Assembly (NCBI RefSeq): GCF_015160875.1 | Contig: NZ_CP063374.1 | Coordinates: 2,604,001-2,668,000 of the forward strand | Reading direction: 5' to 3' | DNA from: Streptomyces chromofuscus | GTDB lineage: Bacteria > Actinomycetota > Actinomycetes > Streptomycetales > Streptomycetaceae | DNA length: 64,000 nt | In this document: positions 42,836-51,528 of the stretch, piece after piece | Numbering within the stretch: the stretch's first letter is position 1 | How the letters are laid out: the number at the start of each line of letters is the position of its first letter | Position numbers and translations under genes: made by a program | The notes under the pieces: model-generated | Databases searched by the model: none | The model's input: the letters and a program-made list of their open reading frames with translations, nothing else | Told to the model about the DNA's origin: nothing

Positions 42836-45145
42836 ATGGAAACCTCCGCGACGCCCACGCACTGCCCGTACTGCGCCCTGCAGTGCGGGATGAACCTCGC
42901 ACCCGCCCCGGACGGGACGGTGGAGGTGACCGAGCGCGCGGACTTCCCGGTGAACCGGGGCGCACTGTGCGGCAAGGGCCGTACGGCGCCGGCGGTGCTG
43001 TCCTCACGGGTGCGGCTGACCTCGCCCCTGGTGCGCGAGGGGGGCGCCCTGGTGCCCGCGACCTGGGACGAGGCACTGGACCGGATCGCCGAGCGGCTGT
43101 CCGCCGTCCGGTCGGCGCACGGGCCGGACGCGCTGGGTGTGTTCGGCGGGGGCGGGCTGACGAACGAGAAGGCGTACACGCTCGGCAAGTTCGCGCGGAT
43201 CGTGCTGGGCACCTCCCAGATCGACTACAACGGGCGGTTCTGCATGTCGTCGGCCGCGGCGGCCGGGACGAAGGCCTTCGGGCTGGACCGGGGGCTGCCG
43301 TTCCCGCTGGAGGACATCCCCAGGACGGGGTGCGTGATCCTCGTCGGGTCGAACCTCGCGGAGACCATGCCGCCCGCGCTGCGGTACCTGACCGAGCTGA
43401 AGGACAACGGCGGCACGCTCATCGTGGTCGACCCGCGCCGCACCAGGACCGCCGAACAGGCCGACCTGCACCTCGCGCCCCGCCCGGGGACCGATCTCGC
43501 GCTCGCGCTGGGGCTGCTGCACCTGATCGTCGCCGAGGGACGGACCGACGAGGAGTACATCCGCGAGCGCACCACCGGCTGGGAGGACGCCCGCGCCGCG
43601 GCGATGGCGCACTGGCCGGAGTACGTGGAGCGGATCACCGGCGTGCCGGTGCCCGAACTGCGCGAGGCCGTACGGCTGTTCTGCGAGCCCCGGGCCGCGA
43701 TGGTGCTCACCGCGCGGGGACCGGAGCAGCACTCCAAGGGCACGGACACGGTGGGCGCGTGGATCAACCTGTGCCTGGCGACCGGCCGCGCGGGCCGCCC
43801 CCTGTCCGGGTACGGCTGCCTCACCGGGCAGGGCAACGGGCAGGGCGGGCGCGAACACGGCCAGAAGGCCGACCAGTTGCCCGGCTACCGCAAGCTGACC
43901 GACCCGGCGGCGCGACGGCACGTGGCCGAGGTGTGGGGTGTCGACCCGGACAGCCTGCCGGGGCCCGGCCGCAGCGCCTACGAGCTGCTGGACGCGCTCG
44001 GCACCGACATCCGGGCGCTGCTGCTGATGGGCTCCAACCCGGTGGTGTCCGCGCCGCGCGCCGCGCACGTCGAGGAGCGCGTCAGGTCCCTCGACTTCCT
44101 CGCCGTGTGCGACGTGGTGCTGTCCGAGACGGCGGCCCTCGCGGACGTCGTGCTGCCGGTGACGCAGTGGGCGGAGGAGACCGGCACGACGACCAACCTG
44201 GAGGGCCGGGTGCTGCTGCGGCGGCAGGCGATCACCCCGCCGCGGGGCGTCCGCAGCGACCTGGAGGTCATGCACGAACTGGCCGCGCGGCTGGGCGTGG
44301 AGAAGGGTTTCCCGACCGACCCCGAGGAGGTCTTCGAAGAACTGCGCCGGGCCAGTGCGGGCGGGCCCGCCGACTACTCGGGGATCACCTACCGCCGGCT
44401 GGCGCGCGAGAACGGGGTGTTCTGGCCGTGCCCCGCACCGCCGGAGGATGCGGGCGACCGAGCGGACGCGGGGCCGGGCGGTGGCGGTACGGGTCCCGGC
44501 GGTGGCGGTGCGAACTCGGGCAGCGGCGGTGCGGTCCCGGGCGGTGGCGGTGCGCACTCGGACGGGGTCGACGACGCCGAGGACGCCGCCCTCGACGTGC
44601 GCCGGCCGGACGACCCGGCGCAGGACGACGACGCCCCGGGCGTCCACCCCGGCAGCCCGCGCCTGTTCCTCGACCGGTTCGCCACCGACGACGGCCGCGC
44701 CCGGTTCGCGCCGGTCTCGCACCGGGCCGTCGCCGAGGAACCCGACGCCGAGTACCCGGTGCTGCTGACGACCGGGCGGGTCGTGGCCCAGTACCAGTCC
44801 GGCGCCCAGACCCGGCGGGTCGACGAGCTGAACGCCGCCGCGCCCGGCCCGTTCGTGGAGCTGCACCCGCGGCTGGCGCGGCGGCTGGGCGCGGCCGAGG
44901 GCGACCCGGTGGCGGTCGTGTCCCGGCGGGGCCGCGCGGTGGCACCGGCGCGGATCACCACGTCGATCCGCCCGGACACCGTCTTCATGCCGTTCCACTG
45001 GCCGGGCGAGGGCCGCGCCAACACCCTCACCAACCCGGCGCTGGACCCGACCTCCCGCATGCCGGAGTTCAAGGCCTGTGCGGTGCGAGTGGAAGCGGTG
45101 AAGGCCGTGAAGGCGACGGGAGCCATCGAGGCGGCGCAGGCGTAG
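42836..45145 (+). CDS. nasA: Assimilatory nitrate reductase-type molybdopterin oxidoreductase
   Basis: A 769-residue bis-MGD enzyme. Cys10, Cys13, Cys17 and Cys45 (HCPYCALQCG ... GALCGKG) bind an N-terminal 4Fe-4S cluster; molybdopterin segments include GRFCMSSAAAAGTKAFG (a Cys at the position that binds Mo in Nas/Nap-type enzymes), LLLMGSNPVVS and the C-terminal LTTGRVVAQYQSGAQTRR. It reduces nitrate to nitrite in the cytoplasm. Residues about 541-600 are a Gly-, Ala- and Asp-rich insertion made by short DNA repeats. The nir operon 7 kb away would take over the nitrite, and it shares the upstream element. Confidence 0.85.
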   Translation: METSATPTHCPYCALQCGMNLAPAPDGTVEVTERADFPVNRGALCGKGRTAPAVLSSRVRLTSPLVREGGALVPATWDEALDRIAERLSAVRSAHGPDALGVFGGGGLTNEKAYTLGKFARIVLGTSQIDYNGRFCMSSAAAAGTKAFGLDRGLPFPLEDIPRTGCVILVGSNLAETMPPALRYLTELKDNGGTLIVVDPRRTRTAEQADLHLAPRPGTDLALALGLLHLIVAEGRTDEEYIRERTTGWEDARAAAMAHWPEYVERITGVPVPELREAVRLFCEPRAAMVLTARGPEQHSKGTDTVGAWINLCLATGRAGRPLSGYGCLTGQGNGQGGREHGQKADQLPGYRKLTDPAARRHVAEVWGVDPDSLPGPGRSAYELLDALGTDIRALLLMGSNPVVSAPRAAHVEERVRSLDFLAVCDVVLSETAALADVVLPVTQWAEETGTTTNLEGRVLLRRQAITPPRGVRSDLEVMHELAARLGVEKGFPTDPEEVFEELRRASAGGPADYSGITYRRLARENGVFWPCPAPPEDAGDRADAGPGGGGTGPGGGGANSGSGGAVPGGGGAHSDGVDDAEDAALDVRRPDDPAQDDDAPGVHPGSPRLFLDRFATDDGRARFAPVSHRAVAEEPDAEYPVLLTTGRVVAQYQSGAQTRRVDELNAAAPGPFVELHPRLARRLGAAEGDPVAVVSRRGRAVAPARITTSIRPDTVFMPFHWPGEGRANTLTNPALDPTSRMPEFKACAVRVEAVKAVKATGAIEAAQA

Positions 45146-45176
45146 GCGAAGGCGCCGCAGGCGCCGCGAGGCCCCC

Positions 45177-45590
45177 TCAACCCCGCGTCAACCAGTCCCC
45201 GCCCTCGATCAGCCTGCCCCGAGCCCGCAGCCGGGCGGCGACGGCGGGTGCGGCCACGTACACCCAGGCCCGCAGCCTCGCCCCGTCGGCGTCCCGGACG
45301 ACCTCGCGGCTGACGCGCTCGTAGAGGTTGCGGGCGTTTCCCGGGGCGTACTCCTCCAACCGGTCGAGAGCGGCGAGGAGTTCGCCGTAGGCGTCCGACA
45401 GGGGCGTGATCAGGTCGCCGGTCACCACTCCGCCGGGTTCCTCCACCGCGTACGGATACCCGGGCCCGTCGTAGAGCACCGCACCGGTGAGCCGCCCGCG
45501 TTCCTCGGCCCGGGTACGACCGCGCAGGAAGGCGTCGTGGTTGGGCTCGCCGGGGCGGAGGGTGCCGTAGACGAAGAACGGGAGGGTCAC
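45177..45590 (-). CDS. Gamma-glutamylcyclotransferase-fold (GGCT/AIG2-like) protein
   Basis: A 137-residue GGCT-fold protein. The binding loop is FVYGTLRPGEPNHDAFL (YGTLR), the catalytic Glu is expected in AVEEPGGVVTG, and LDRLEEYAPGN is typical. Family members cyclise gamma-glutamyl amides or act on related amines; this small branch is not assigned. GTG 45590 is the start, though no good RBS is seen. Convergent to nasA with 31 bp between stops. Confidence 0.85.
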   Translation of the reverse strand: MTLPFFVYGTLRPGEPNHDAFLRGRTRAEERGRLTGAVLYDGPGYPYAVEEPGGVVTGDLITPLSDAYGELLAALDRLEEYAPGNARNLYERVSREVVRDADGARLRAWVYVAAPAVAARLRARGRLIEGGDWLTRG

Positions 45591-45936
45591 AGAAACGATT
45601 CTTTCGCAGGGCCGGGCACCACGAACGACGCCGCCACCTGACGCAGCCCGCCCACCCTGCACCCCCACCACGCCGCCGAGAACCCGATCACCGCACTCAA
45701 CGACCCACACCCCACAAGGTCACCCATTCGACACACGAACCTCCATTCCCTACGTGCGGCAGGCCCCCACACTCACTCCTGCTCACTCGTACACGCTCAC
45801 ACTCAGCCCCACTGCGGCAGTTCACAACCCCTCACACACCCTCACCAGCCCTCTATGGACATGACATGTCATGATCGCGTAAACCTCGGTGAACATCTGC
45901 GCCGCCCCCCACTCAGGCGCCTTCCCGAGGAGACCG
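45591..45936 (+). promoter_or_regulatory. Protease upstream region with 14-bp palindrome
   Basis: No gene is seen. CATGACATGTCATG (45860-45873) is a perfect 14-bp palindrome about 65 nt before the M4 protease start. Its position suits an operator or activator site. The upstream 200 bp is CAC/CTC-rich and low in G on the plus strand, unlike its neighbours. Confidence 0.55.
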
Positions 45937-47577
45937 ATGAGTCGAATACGGCACGCGCGAGCTTCCCGCCTCGCCGTCACCGCCGCCACCGCCGCCCTGC
46001 TGGCCGCCGCCCTCTCCCCCACCACCGCCGGCGCGGCCGACCGGCCCACCCGGGTCCAGGCGGTCGAGAACGCGGACGCGGCGCTCGTGCGGCACGCCGA
46101 CGCCCTGGGGCTCAGCGCCGCCCAGGGCACGAAGGTCCGGGACGTGATCGTCGACGCGGACGGCACCCAGCACGTCCGCTACGACCGGACCTACCACCGA
46201 CTCCCGGTCCTCGGCGGCGACTTCGTGGTCCACCTGGCGCCGGACGGCACCTACCGCGGCGCGAGCCGGGCGACCTCGGGCACCCTGTCCCTGCCCACCG
46301 TCACGCCCCTGGTGGCCGCCCCGAAGGCCGCCGACCGGGCGGCCGACGCCCTGCGCGCCACCCGGCTCGGCGAGGCGCTGAAGCGGCTGACGGCCCGGCC
46401 GGAGCTGGTCGTCGACGCCCTGCACGGCACGCCGAGACTGGCCTGGCGGACCGAGGCGGTGGCGCTGGACGACCAGGGCAACCCGGTCGCCCGCACGGTG
46501 CTGACGGACGCCCGCACGGGCCTGCAGATCGACGCCTGGGACACGCTTGAGGCGGCGTCGGGGGACGGACGGTCGCTGTACGGCGGCACGGTGCCGCTGC
46601 GGACGACGGCGGCGGGGTCGTCGTACCGGCTGGCGGACGCGACGCGCGGCGGCACGTACACCGGTGACGCCGCGAACCGGTCCGACCTGTGTTTCCTCGG
46701 CACGATCTGTGTGGTGCGCGCCCCCGCGACCGTCTTGACGGACGCGGACAACCACTGGGGCGACGGCACGACGACGGACCGGGCGTCGGCGGCGGTGGAC
46801 GCGCAGTACGGGTCCGACGTCACCTGGGACTACTTCCGTGACGTGCACGGGCGCAACGGCATCGCGGGCGACGGCAAGGGCTCCTACAGCCGCGTGCACT
46901 ACGGCACCCGGTACAACAACGCCTTCTGGGACGACACCTGCTTCTGCATGACCTACGGCGACGGTGACGGCACGAACATGGGGCCGCTGGTGTCCCTCGA
47001 CATCGCCGGCCACGAGATGGCCCACGGCGTGACCTCGAAGACGGCCGCGCTGACGTACTCGGGCGAGTCCGGCGGGCTGAACGAGGCCACGTCCGACATC
47101 TTCGGCACGCTGGTGGAGTTCCACGCGGGCAATGCGTCCGACCGGGGCGACTGGCTGATCGGCGAGAAGGTCGTGCGGGCGGGCTTCGGGCGGGACGCGC
47201 TGCGGTACATGGACCGCCCGTCGCGCGACGGCCTCTCCGCGGACTGCTGGAGCGCCGCCACGGGCAGCCTGGACGTCCACTACTCCTCCGGCGTCGGCAA
47301 CCACTTCGCGTACCTGCTGGCCGAGGGCAGCGGCGCCAGGACGATCAACGGGCGGGCCCACGACTCCGCCACCTGCGACGGCTCGACGGTGACGGGCATC
47401 GGCCGGGACAAGCTGGGCGCGATCTGGTACCGGGCACTGACGGTGTACATGACGTCGTCGACGGACTACGCGGGGGCGCGGACGGCGACCCTGGACGCGG
47501 CCCGGGACCTGTACGGGGAGGGCAGCGCGGAGTACGCGGCCGTCGGGGCGGCCTGGCGTGCGGTGAACGTGGGCTGA
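45937..47577 (+). CDS. Secreted M4 (thermolysin-type) neutral metalloprotease
   Basis: A 546-residue preproprotease. A signal peptide (about residues 1-37, ending TTAGAAD) is followed by an FTP/PepSY propeptide and the catalytic domain. The zinc site is HEMAHG with His359 and His363; Glu383 in GGLNEATSD is 24 residues after the first His, exactly as in thermolysin (142 and 166). GVGNHFAYLL supplies the late active-site His region. RBS GAGGAG precedes ATG 45937. It degrades extracellular protein; the palindrome upstream suggests regulated expression. Confidence 0.95.
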   Translation: MSRIRHARASRLAVTAATAALLAAALSPTTAGAADRPTRVQAVENADAALVRHADALGLSAAQGTKVRDVIVDADGTQHVRYDRTYHRLPVLGGDFVVHLAPDGTYRGASRATSGTLSLPTVTPLVAAPKAADRAADALRATRLGEALKRLTARPELVVDALHGTPRLAWRTEAVALDDQGNPVARTVLTDARTGLQIDAWDTLEAASGDGRSLYGGTVPLRTTAAGSSYRLADATRGGTYTGDAANRSDLCFLGTICVVRAPATVLTDADNHWGDGTTTDRASAAVDAQYGSDVTWDYFRDVHGRNGIAGDGKGSYSRVHYGTRYNNAFWDDTCFCMTYGDGDGTNMGPLVSLDIAGHEMAHGVTSKTAALTYSGESGGLNEATSDIFGTLVEFHAGNASDRGDWLIGEKVVRAGFGRDALRYMDRPSRDGLSADCWSAATGSLDVHYSSGVGNHFAYLLAEGSGARTINGRAHDSATCDGSTVTGIGRDKLGAIWYRALTVYMTSSTDYAGARTATLDAARDLYGEGSAEYAAVGAAWRAVNVG

Positions 47578-47678
47578 GCCGGGTCCGGCGGATGCGGCCG
47601 GCCGTCCCCGGGGCGTGCGAGAGGCGTCCGGGAGGCGGCCGGCCTCGCTGTGCGGGTCTGCGGTGCGCGAGGCGACAG

Positions 47679-47885
47679 TTCACCGGCTGGTCACTGCACC
47701 TGACCGGTCACGCCGGCCTCCACCGGGTGGAGACGCGGGACGTCGGCACGAAGCTGGTGCTGCGCGAGCGGGAGCGGAGAACGGAGTACCGGCTGCCCGT
47801 CATGCACACCGCGACGCCCGGGCTGGGCGCCGACGAGGACGAGGGCCGCTACGCGTACGACCACGCCTGGTTCGAGGCGGCCCAG
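47679..47885 (+). pseudogene. Orphan coding fragment of unknown family
   Basis: About 65 codons in one frame have strong third-position GC and sensible composition (VETRDVGTKLVLRERERRTE, then LPVMHTATPGLGADEDEG), but no start and no recognisable end; the frame continues into non-coding sequence. I do not recognise the family. It is one of two gene scraps in the 883-bp gap 47578-48460. Confidence 0.35.
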
Positions 47886-47888
47886 ACA

Positions 47889-48117
47889 TCACCACCGCCG
47901 CGGACGGCCGGCCGCTGGGGCACGGTTCCGCGGGCTGCGCGCGAGGTTCGTCGGCAGGTCGGTTCCGGCCACGTCGACCACCTGGAGGGTCAGGTCCGGG
48001 CGGTCCCGGACGCGGTCGAGCAGCCACTCGGCGACAACGGGGCCGAAGCGGCCGTGCCGGTTGCTGCCGATGACGGCGGTGACGGCCAGGGGGCGGACGG
48101 GTCCGAGGTGGGGTGCG
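47889..48117 (-). pseudogene. Fragment of an NADPH-dependent FMN reductase gene
   Basis: On the minus strand a frame without a start codon reads LAVTAVIGSNRHGRFGPVVA, then EWLLDRVRDRPDLTLQVVDV and DLPTNL. This is the N-terminal flavodoxin-like segment of FMN_red proteins (strand, phosphate loop GSNRHGR, helix, second strand). It runs into unrelated sequence and a stop after about 75 codons. The family is usually near 180-200 residues, so only the first third remains. Confidence 0.6.
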
Positions 48118-48460
48118 TCATGCCGGCAAGGCCGATACCTCGACCAAGGGTGAGGTCACGTCGCGGTCGCGTCGGCGCGTCACGGGTTTTCCGGGGTGCG
48201 ATCACCCGTTCACACCTCCGCCCCGCGCCCTTCGGGTTCTCGTGCTCTTGGCGGCCCGCGGACGGCGGTGACCTGCTGAAACGGGGTTTCCGGCAGGGTG
48301 CGGAGGCGCCTGCGGGACCCCTTTCCGGGCGAATCTGACGAGCCTTCAGGGAGCGGGCAGGCCGTCGTGCGCTTTACCTCGGAAGTGCAAGGGCGCGACC
48401 GACGGCGGCACATGGGGTGCCGCGGGGCGTGGCCCGCCGGAGACCTCGTGAGGAGCATCG

Positions 48461-48982
48461 ATGCGACGTAGCGCCCGTCTGCTGATCGGTACCACGCTCG
48501 CCGTCGCCACCGCGGGGTCGCTCGCCGCACCCGTGTACGGCGCGGACGCGGCACGCCTGGAGGTGCTGCCGTCCACCGCGGTGCCGGGCGGTGACGTCAC
48601 GGTGAACACCGCCGCCTGCGGCGAGGGCGGCACGGCGGAGGGTGACGCCAGCGCGGTGGGGGCGGGGCGGTTCACGCTCGCGCCCAGCACCCACGAGAAC
48701 GACGTGATCGGGCAGTTCAGGGTGCCGCCGAGCGCGCAGCCGGGGACGTACGAGATCGTCGCCAAGTGCGCCGGCGACGGCCCGGAGGTCCGCGGCGACC
48801 TGGAGGTCGTCCTGGAATCGGCCCGGGGTTACGTGCACCCGAGAGGCATTGTGAAGACGGGGGTCGGCGGCGCCCTGGGCACCGACCCCGTGCAGACCGC
48901 GGCCGGCGTGGCGGCTCTCGCCGTCGCCGGCGCGGGCGGTACCTGGCTCCTGCATCGCCGGGCGAGAGGCGACGGGATCTGA
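48461..48982 (+). CDS. Secreted protein with C-terminal membrane anchor, likely sortase partner
   Basis: A 173-residue protein. A signal peptide (RRSARLLIGTTLAVATAGSL, cut near residue 28) precedes a small beta-rich domain with one Cys pair (TAACGEGG, VAKCAGDG). The C-terminus has AAGVAALAVAGAGGTWLL then a basic RRARGDGI tail, so it is held in the membrane. No LPxTG or LAxTG motif is seen. It lies 113 bp before the class F sortase gene on the same strand, and such pairs are common in Streptomyces. Confidence 0.75.
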   Translation: MRRSARLLIGTTLAVATAGSLAAPVYGADAARLEVLPSTAVPGGDVTVNTAACGEGGTAEGDASAVGAGRFTLAPSTHENDVIGQFRVPPSAQPGTYEIVAKCAGDGPEVRGDLEVVLESARGYVHPRGIVKTGVGGALGTDPVQTAAGVAALAVAGAGGTWLLHRRARGDGI

Positions 48983-49095
48983 CGGACACCCTCCGCTGTC
49001 CGTCCGCCGGTACCGCATCACCCCGCCCCCTCCGGGTCCGACGCCCCTCGCGGCCCGGAGGGGAACGGGGCGAGCAGTCGAGCTGGGAGGCCGAC

Positions 49096-49725
49096 ATGGG
49101 CAGGTACGGCACCACGGGCGACGCCGCGATAGCCGGCGTCACCGTCGTCGCCCTGTGCGCCGGCGTGTGGCTGCTGTCCACCGGGCGCGACGCGCCCGCC
49201 CCGCCGCAGCCGTCGGCCGTGGAGGCGCACACCGGAGCCTCCGTGGGGCAGCCGGCGGCGCCCGGGCTGCCGCCGTCCCCGCCCGACCGCATCCGCATCC
49301 CCGCGATCCGTGTGAACGCGCCCCTGATGGGCCTCGGCCTGACCCGCACCGGCAGCCTGGACGTGCCGCCCGCGGCCGACAAGAACCTCGCCGGCTGGTA
49401 CGAGGCCGGCACCACTCCCGGTGAGACCGGCACCGCCATCGTCGCCGGGCACGTCGACAACGCCGACGGACCCGCCGTCTTCTACCGACTCGGCGCCCTC
49501 AGACGCGGCAGCGTGATCGAGGTGGACCGGCGCGACGGGAGCGTGGCCCGCTTCGAGGTCGACGCGATCGAGGTGTACGACGCCAAGAACTTCCCCGACC
49601 GCAAGGTGTACGGCGCGGCGGCCCGGCCCGAGCTCCGGGTGATCACCTGCGGCGGCGGCTATTCCAGCAGCACCGGCTACCAGGGCAACGTCGTCGTCTT
49701 CGCGCACCTGACGGGGAGCGCGTGA
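49096..49725 (+). CDS. Class F sortase
   Basis: A 209-residue membrane-anchored transpeptidase. An N-terminal helix (IAGVTVVALCAGVWLL) and a Pro/Ala linker precede the sortase barrel (about residues 70-208). Catalytic His is in IVAGHVDN and catalytic Cys in LRVITCGGG; the Arg is likely in the last strands. Streptomyces class F enzymes are accessory and have small, often atypical partners; the gene upstream may be one. RBS GGGAGG precedes ATG 49096. Confidence 0.88.
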   Translation: MGRYGTTGDAAIAGVTVVALCAGVWLLSTGRDAPAPPQPSAVEAHTGASVGQPAAPGLPPSPPDRIRIPAIRVNAPLMGLGLTRTGSLDVPPAADKNLAGWYEAGTTPGETGTAIVAGHVDNADGPAVFYRLGALRRGSVIEVDRRDGSVARFEVDAIEVYDAKNFPDRKVYGAAARPELRVITCGGGYSSSTGYQGNVVVFAHLTGSA

Positions 49726-49797
49726 CGGACTCGGCGATGCGCGGAACGGACCCCGCGACAGCCGCACCGGCACCGGCAGGAAATGACGCGCCGGGCC

Positions 49798-51333
49798 CTA
49801 CGTCCGGTGCTTCTCGCGGCGGGGCATCATCCAGAAGGCCGCCGCCGCCACGACGAGGGGCAGCACGCTGACGGTCAGCATGGTGAGCCGCAGTCCGTCG
49901 GCGAAGTCCAGCCCGAGGTCCAGCCCCGAGGCCTGTCGGAGCAGGTTCGGGTCGTACACGGTGCTGCCCGGGCTCTGCGCCATCCCGCTGCGCACGGCAT
50001 CCACGGCCCGCTCGGCCCGGGTCGCCGACAGCCCGCGTGACTCCGCGTCGGCCAGCCACTCCCTCCGGAAGAAGAGGTTGAGAAGCAGTAGATAGACGGT
50101 GGGCCCCAGTGCGGCGCCGGTCACCGCGAAGGCCATCTGGACGGAGGCCACCGTGCCGGAATGCCCGGGCGGTGCCTGGGACAGGACCGTCTCGGAAACC
50201 GATGCCGAAGTGACCACCGCCCCGAGGTTGGACAGCCAGATGGCCGGCACGAGCAGCCATACCGCCATCCCGGGGCCGGCGGTGCCCGCCATCAGCAGAC
50301 CCCCGGTCGCCATCACCAGCAGACCGGTGACCATCACCGGCCGCGGGGTGTACTTCTCGACCAGGCGCCCGGCCAGGACGACGGCGCCTGCGATCAGCAC
50401 GGTGCCGGGCAAGTACAGCAGGCCGATGGACTCGGGGGACAGCGACAGCACCCTGCTGCCGAACTGCCCCAGGACGATGCCGAGTCCGGCGCACAGGAAG
50501 TTCAGCGTGAGGGTCGCCGCCAGGGCCACGGTGAACGGAGTGCTGCGGAACAACGCCGGGTCCAGCGCGGGTTCGGGAACGCGGCGTGCGTGGAGCACGC
50601 AGAGCACGGCGAGGACCGTGCCACCCGCCAGTGGTCCCCAGGTCCCGGGCCGGGTGACGCCGTTCTGTGCCTCGGCGAGGCCGACGACGAAGGCCAGCAG
50701 GGTCACGCCGATCAGCACGACACCGGCCATGTCGAGGCGACGGCCCTGCTGAACGGGTGACTCGGGGACGTACCGGGCGGTCAACCCGAGCGAGACCAGG
50801 CACAGCACCGGGGCGATCAGGAAGACGACCCGCCACCCGACGGCGGCCACCGCCCAGCCGGTGAAGGGGGGGATCACCCCGCACAGGACCACATACACGG
50901 CCATCAGCACACCGATGGCCACCGGCCGCTTCTCCGGCGCCACGGACACCTTCAGCAGGGCCAGCGGCACTCCCAGCAGCGCGGTCATCCCCAGCCCGAT
51001 CAGGAACCGCATCGCCAGCAGGAAGCCGTAGCCGGGAGACAGCGTGGACAGCAGGTCGACGACCGTGACGACGGCCAGCCCCAGCATCAGCAGCCGCTTG
51101 AGCCCGACGGCGTCCCCGATCCTGCCCGCGGCGAGGACGGAGGCGGCCATCACCAGCGTCGCCGCTCCGCCGAGCAATCCGACGACTTGCGGTGGCACGT
51201 GGAGGGCCTGGCTCACCTGCGGCAGATTCAGGCTGAGCACCAGCGGATCGACGACCGTGACCGCGAAAGCGAGGGCGAGTCCGAGGATGATCGGCAGGGG
51301 TGTCGCGCCGGTGCGTGCTCCAACGCCCGACAT
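49798..51333 (-). CDS. MFS drug exporter, DHA2 (EmrB/QacA) family
   Basis: A 511-residue transporter with about 14 transmembrane helices. Motifs: the early VVDPLVLSLNLPQVSQAL, the loop 2-3 pattern GRIGDAVGLKRLLMLG, motif C-like ALLGVPLALLKVSV, and the final LTMLTVSVLPLVVAAAAF. ATG 51333 is preceded by GGGAGGTG. DHA2 exporters use the proton gradient to expel hydrophobic cations and antibiotics. It stands alone without an adjacent regulator gene. Confidence 0.9.
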   Translation of the reverse strand: MSGVGARTGATPLPIILGLALAFAVTVVDPLVLSLNLPQVSQALHVPPQVVGLLGGAATLVMAASVLAAGRIGDAVGLKRLLMLGLAVVTVVDLLSTLSPGYGFLLAMRFLIGLGMTALLGVPLALLKVSVAPEKRPVAIGVLMAVYVVLCGVIPPFTGWAVAAVGWRVVFLIAPVLCLVSLGLTARYVPESPVQQGRRLDMAGVVLIGVTLLAFVVGLAEAQNGVTRPGTWGPLAGGTVLAVLCVLHARRVPEPALDPALFRSTPFTVALAATLTLNFLCAGLGIVLGQFGSRVLSLSPESIGLLYLPGTVLIAGAVVLAGRLVEKYTPRPVMVTGLLVMATGGLLMAGTAGPGMAVWLLVPAIWLSNLGAVVTSASVSETVLSQAPPGHSGTVASVQMAFAVTGAALGPTVYLLLLNLFFRREWLADAESRGLSATRAERAVDAVRSGMAQSPGSTVYDPNLLRQASGLDLGLDFADGLRLTMLTVSVLPLVVAAAAFWMMPRREKHRT

Positions 51334-51528
51334 CGCGACACCTCCCGTGCTCCCACGTCGCATGCCGGTCGACGGTAACCCGGTCACGGCGTGCCGCCGG
51401 GCTCCCCCTGGCCGACGCGCGCAGAAGCCCGGCATTCGGGCCAGCCGCTTCCGGTGCCCGTCTCCTGGACACGGGCGTCATGGCGGTACCGCCGACGGCT
51501 GCGGCGTGATCCGCCCGACAGGCGCTGG

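Noticed and set aside
48346..49021. Minus-strand ORFs opposite the secreted sortase-neighbour gene
   Set aside because: The plus-strand gene has a signal peptide, RBS and coding codon pattern; the opposite frames do not.
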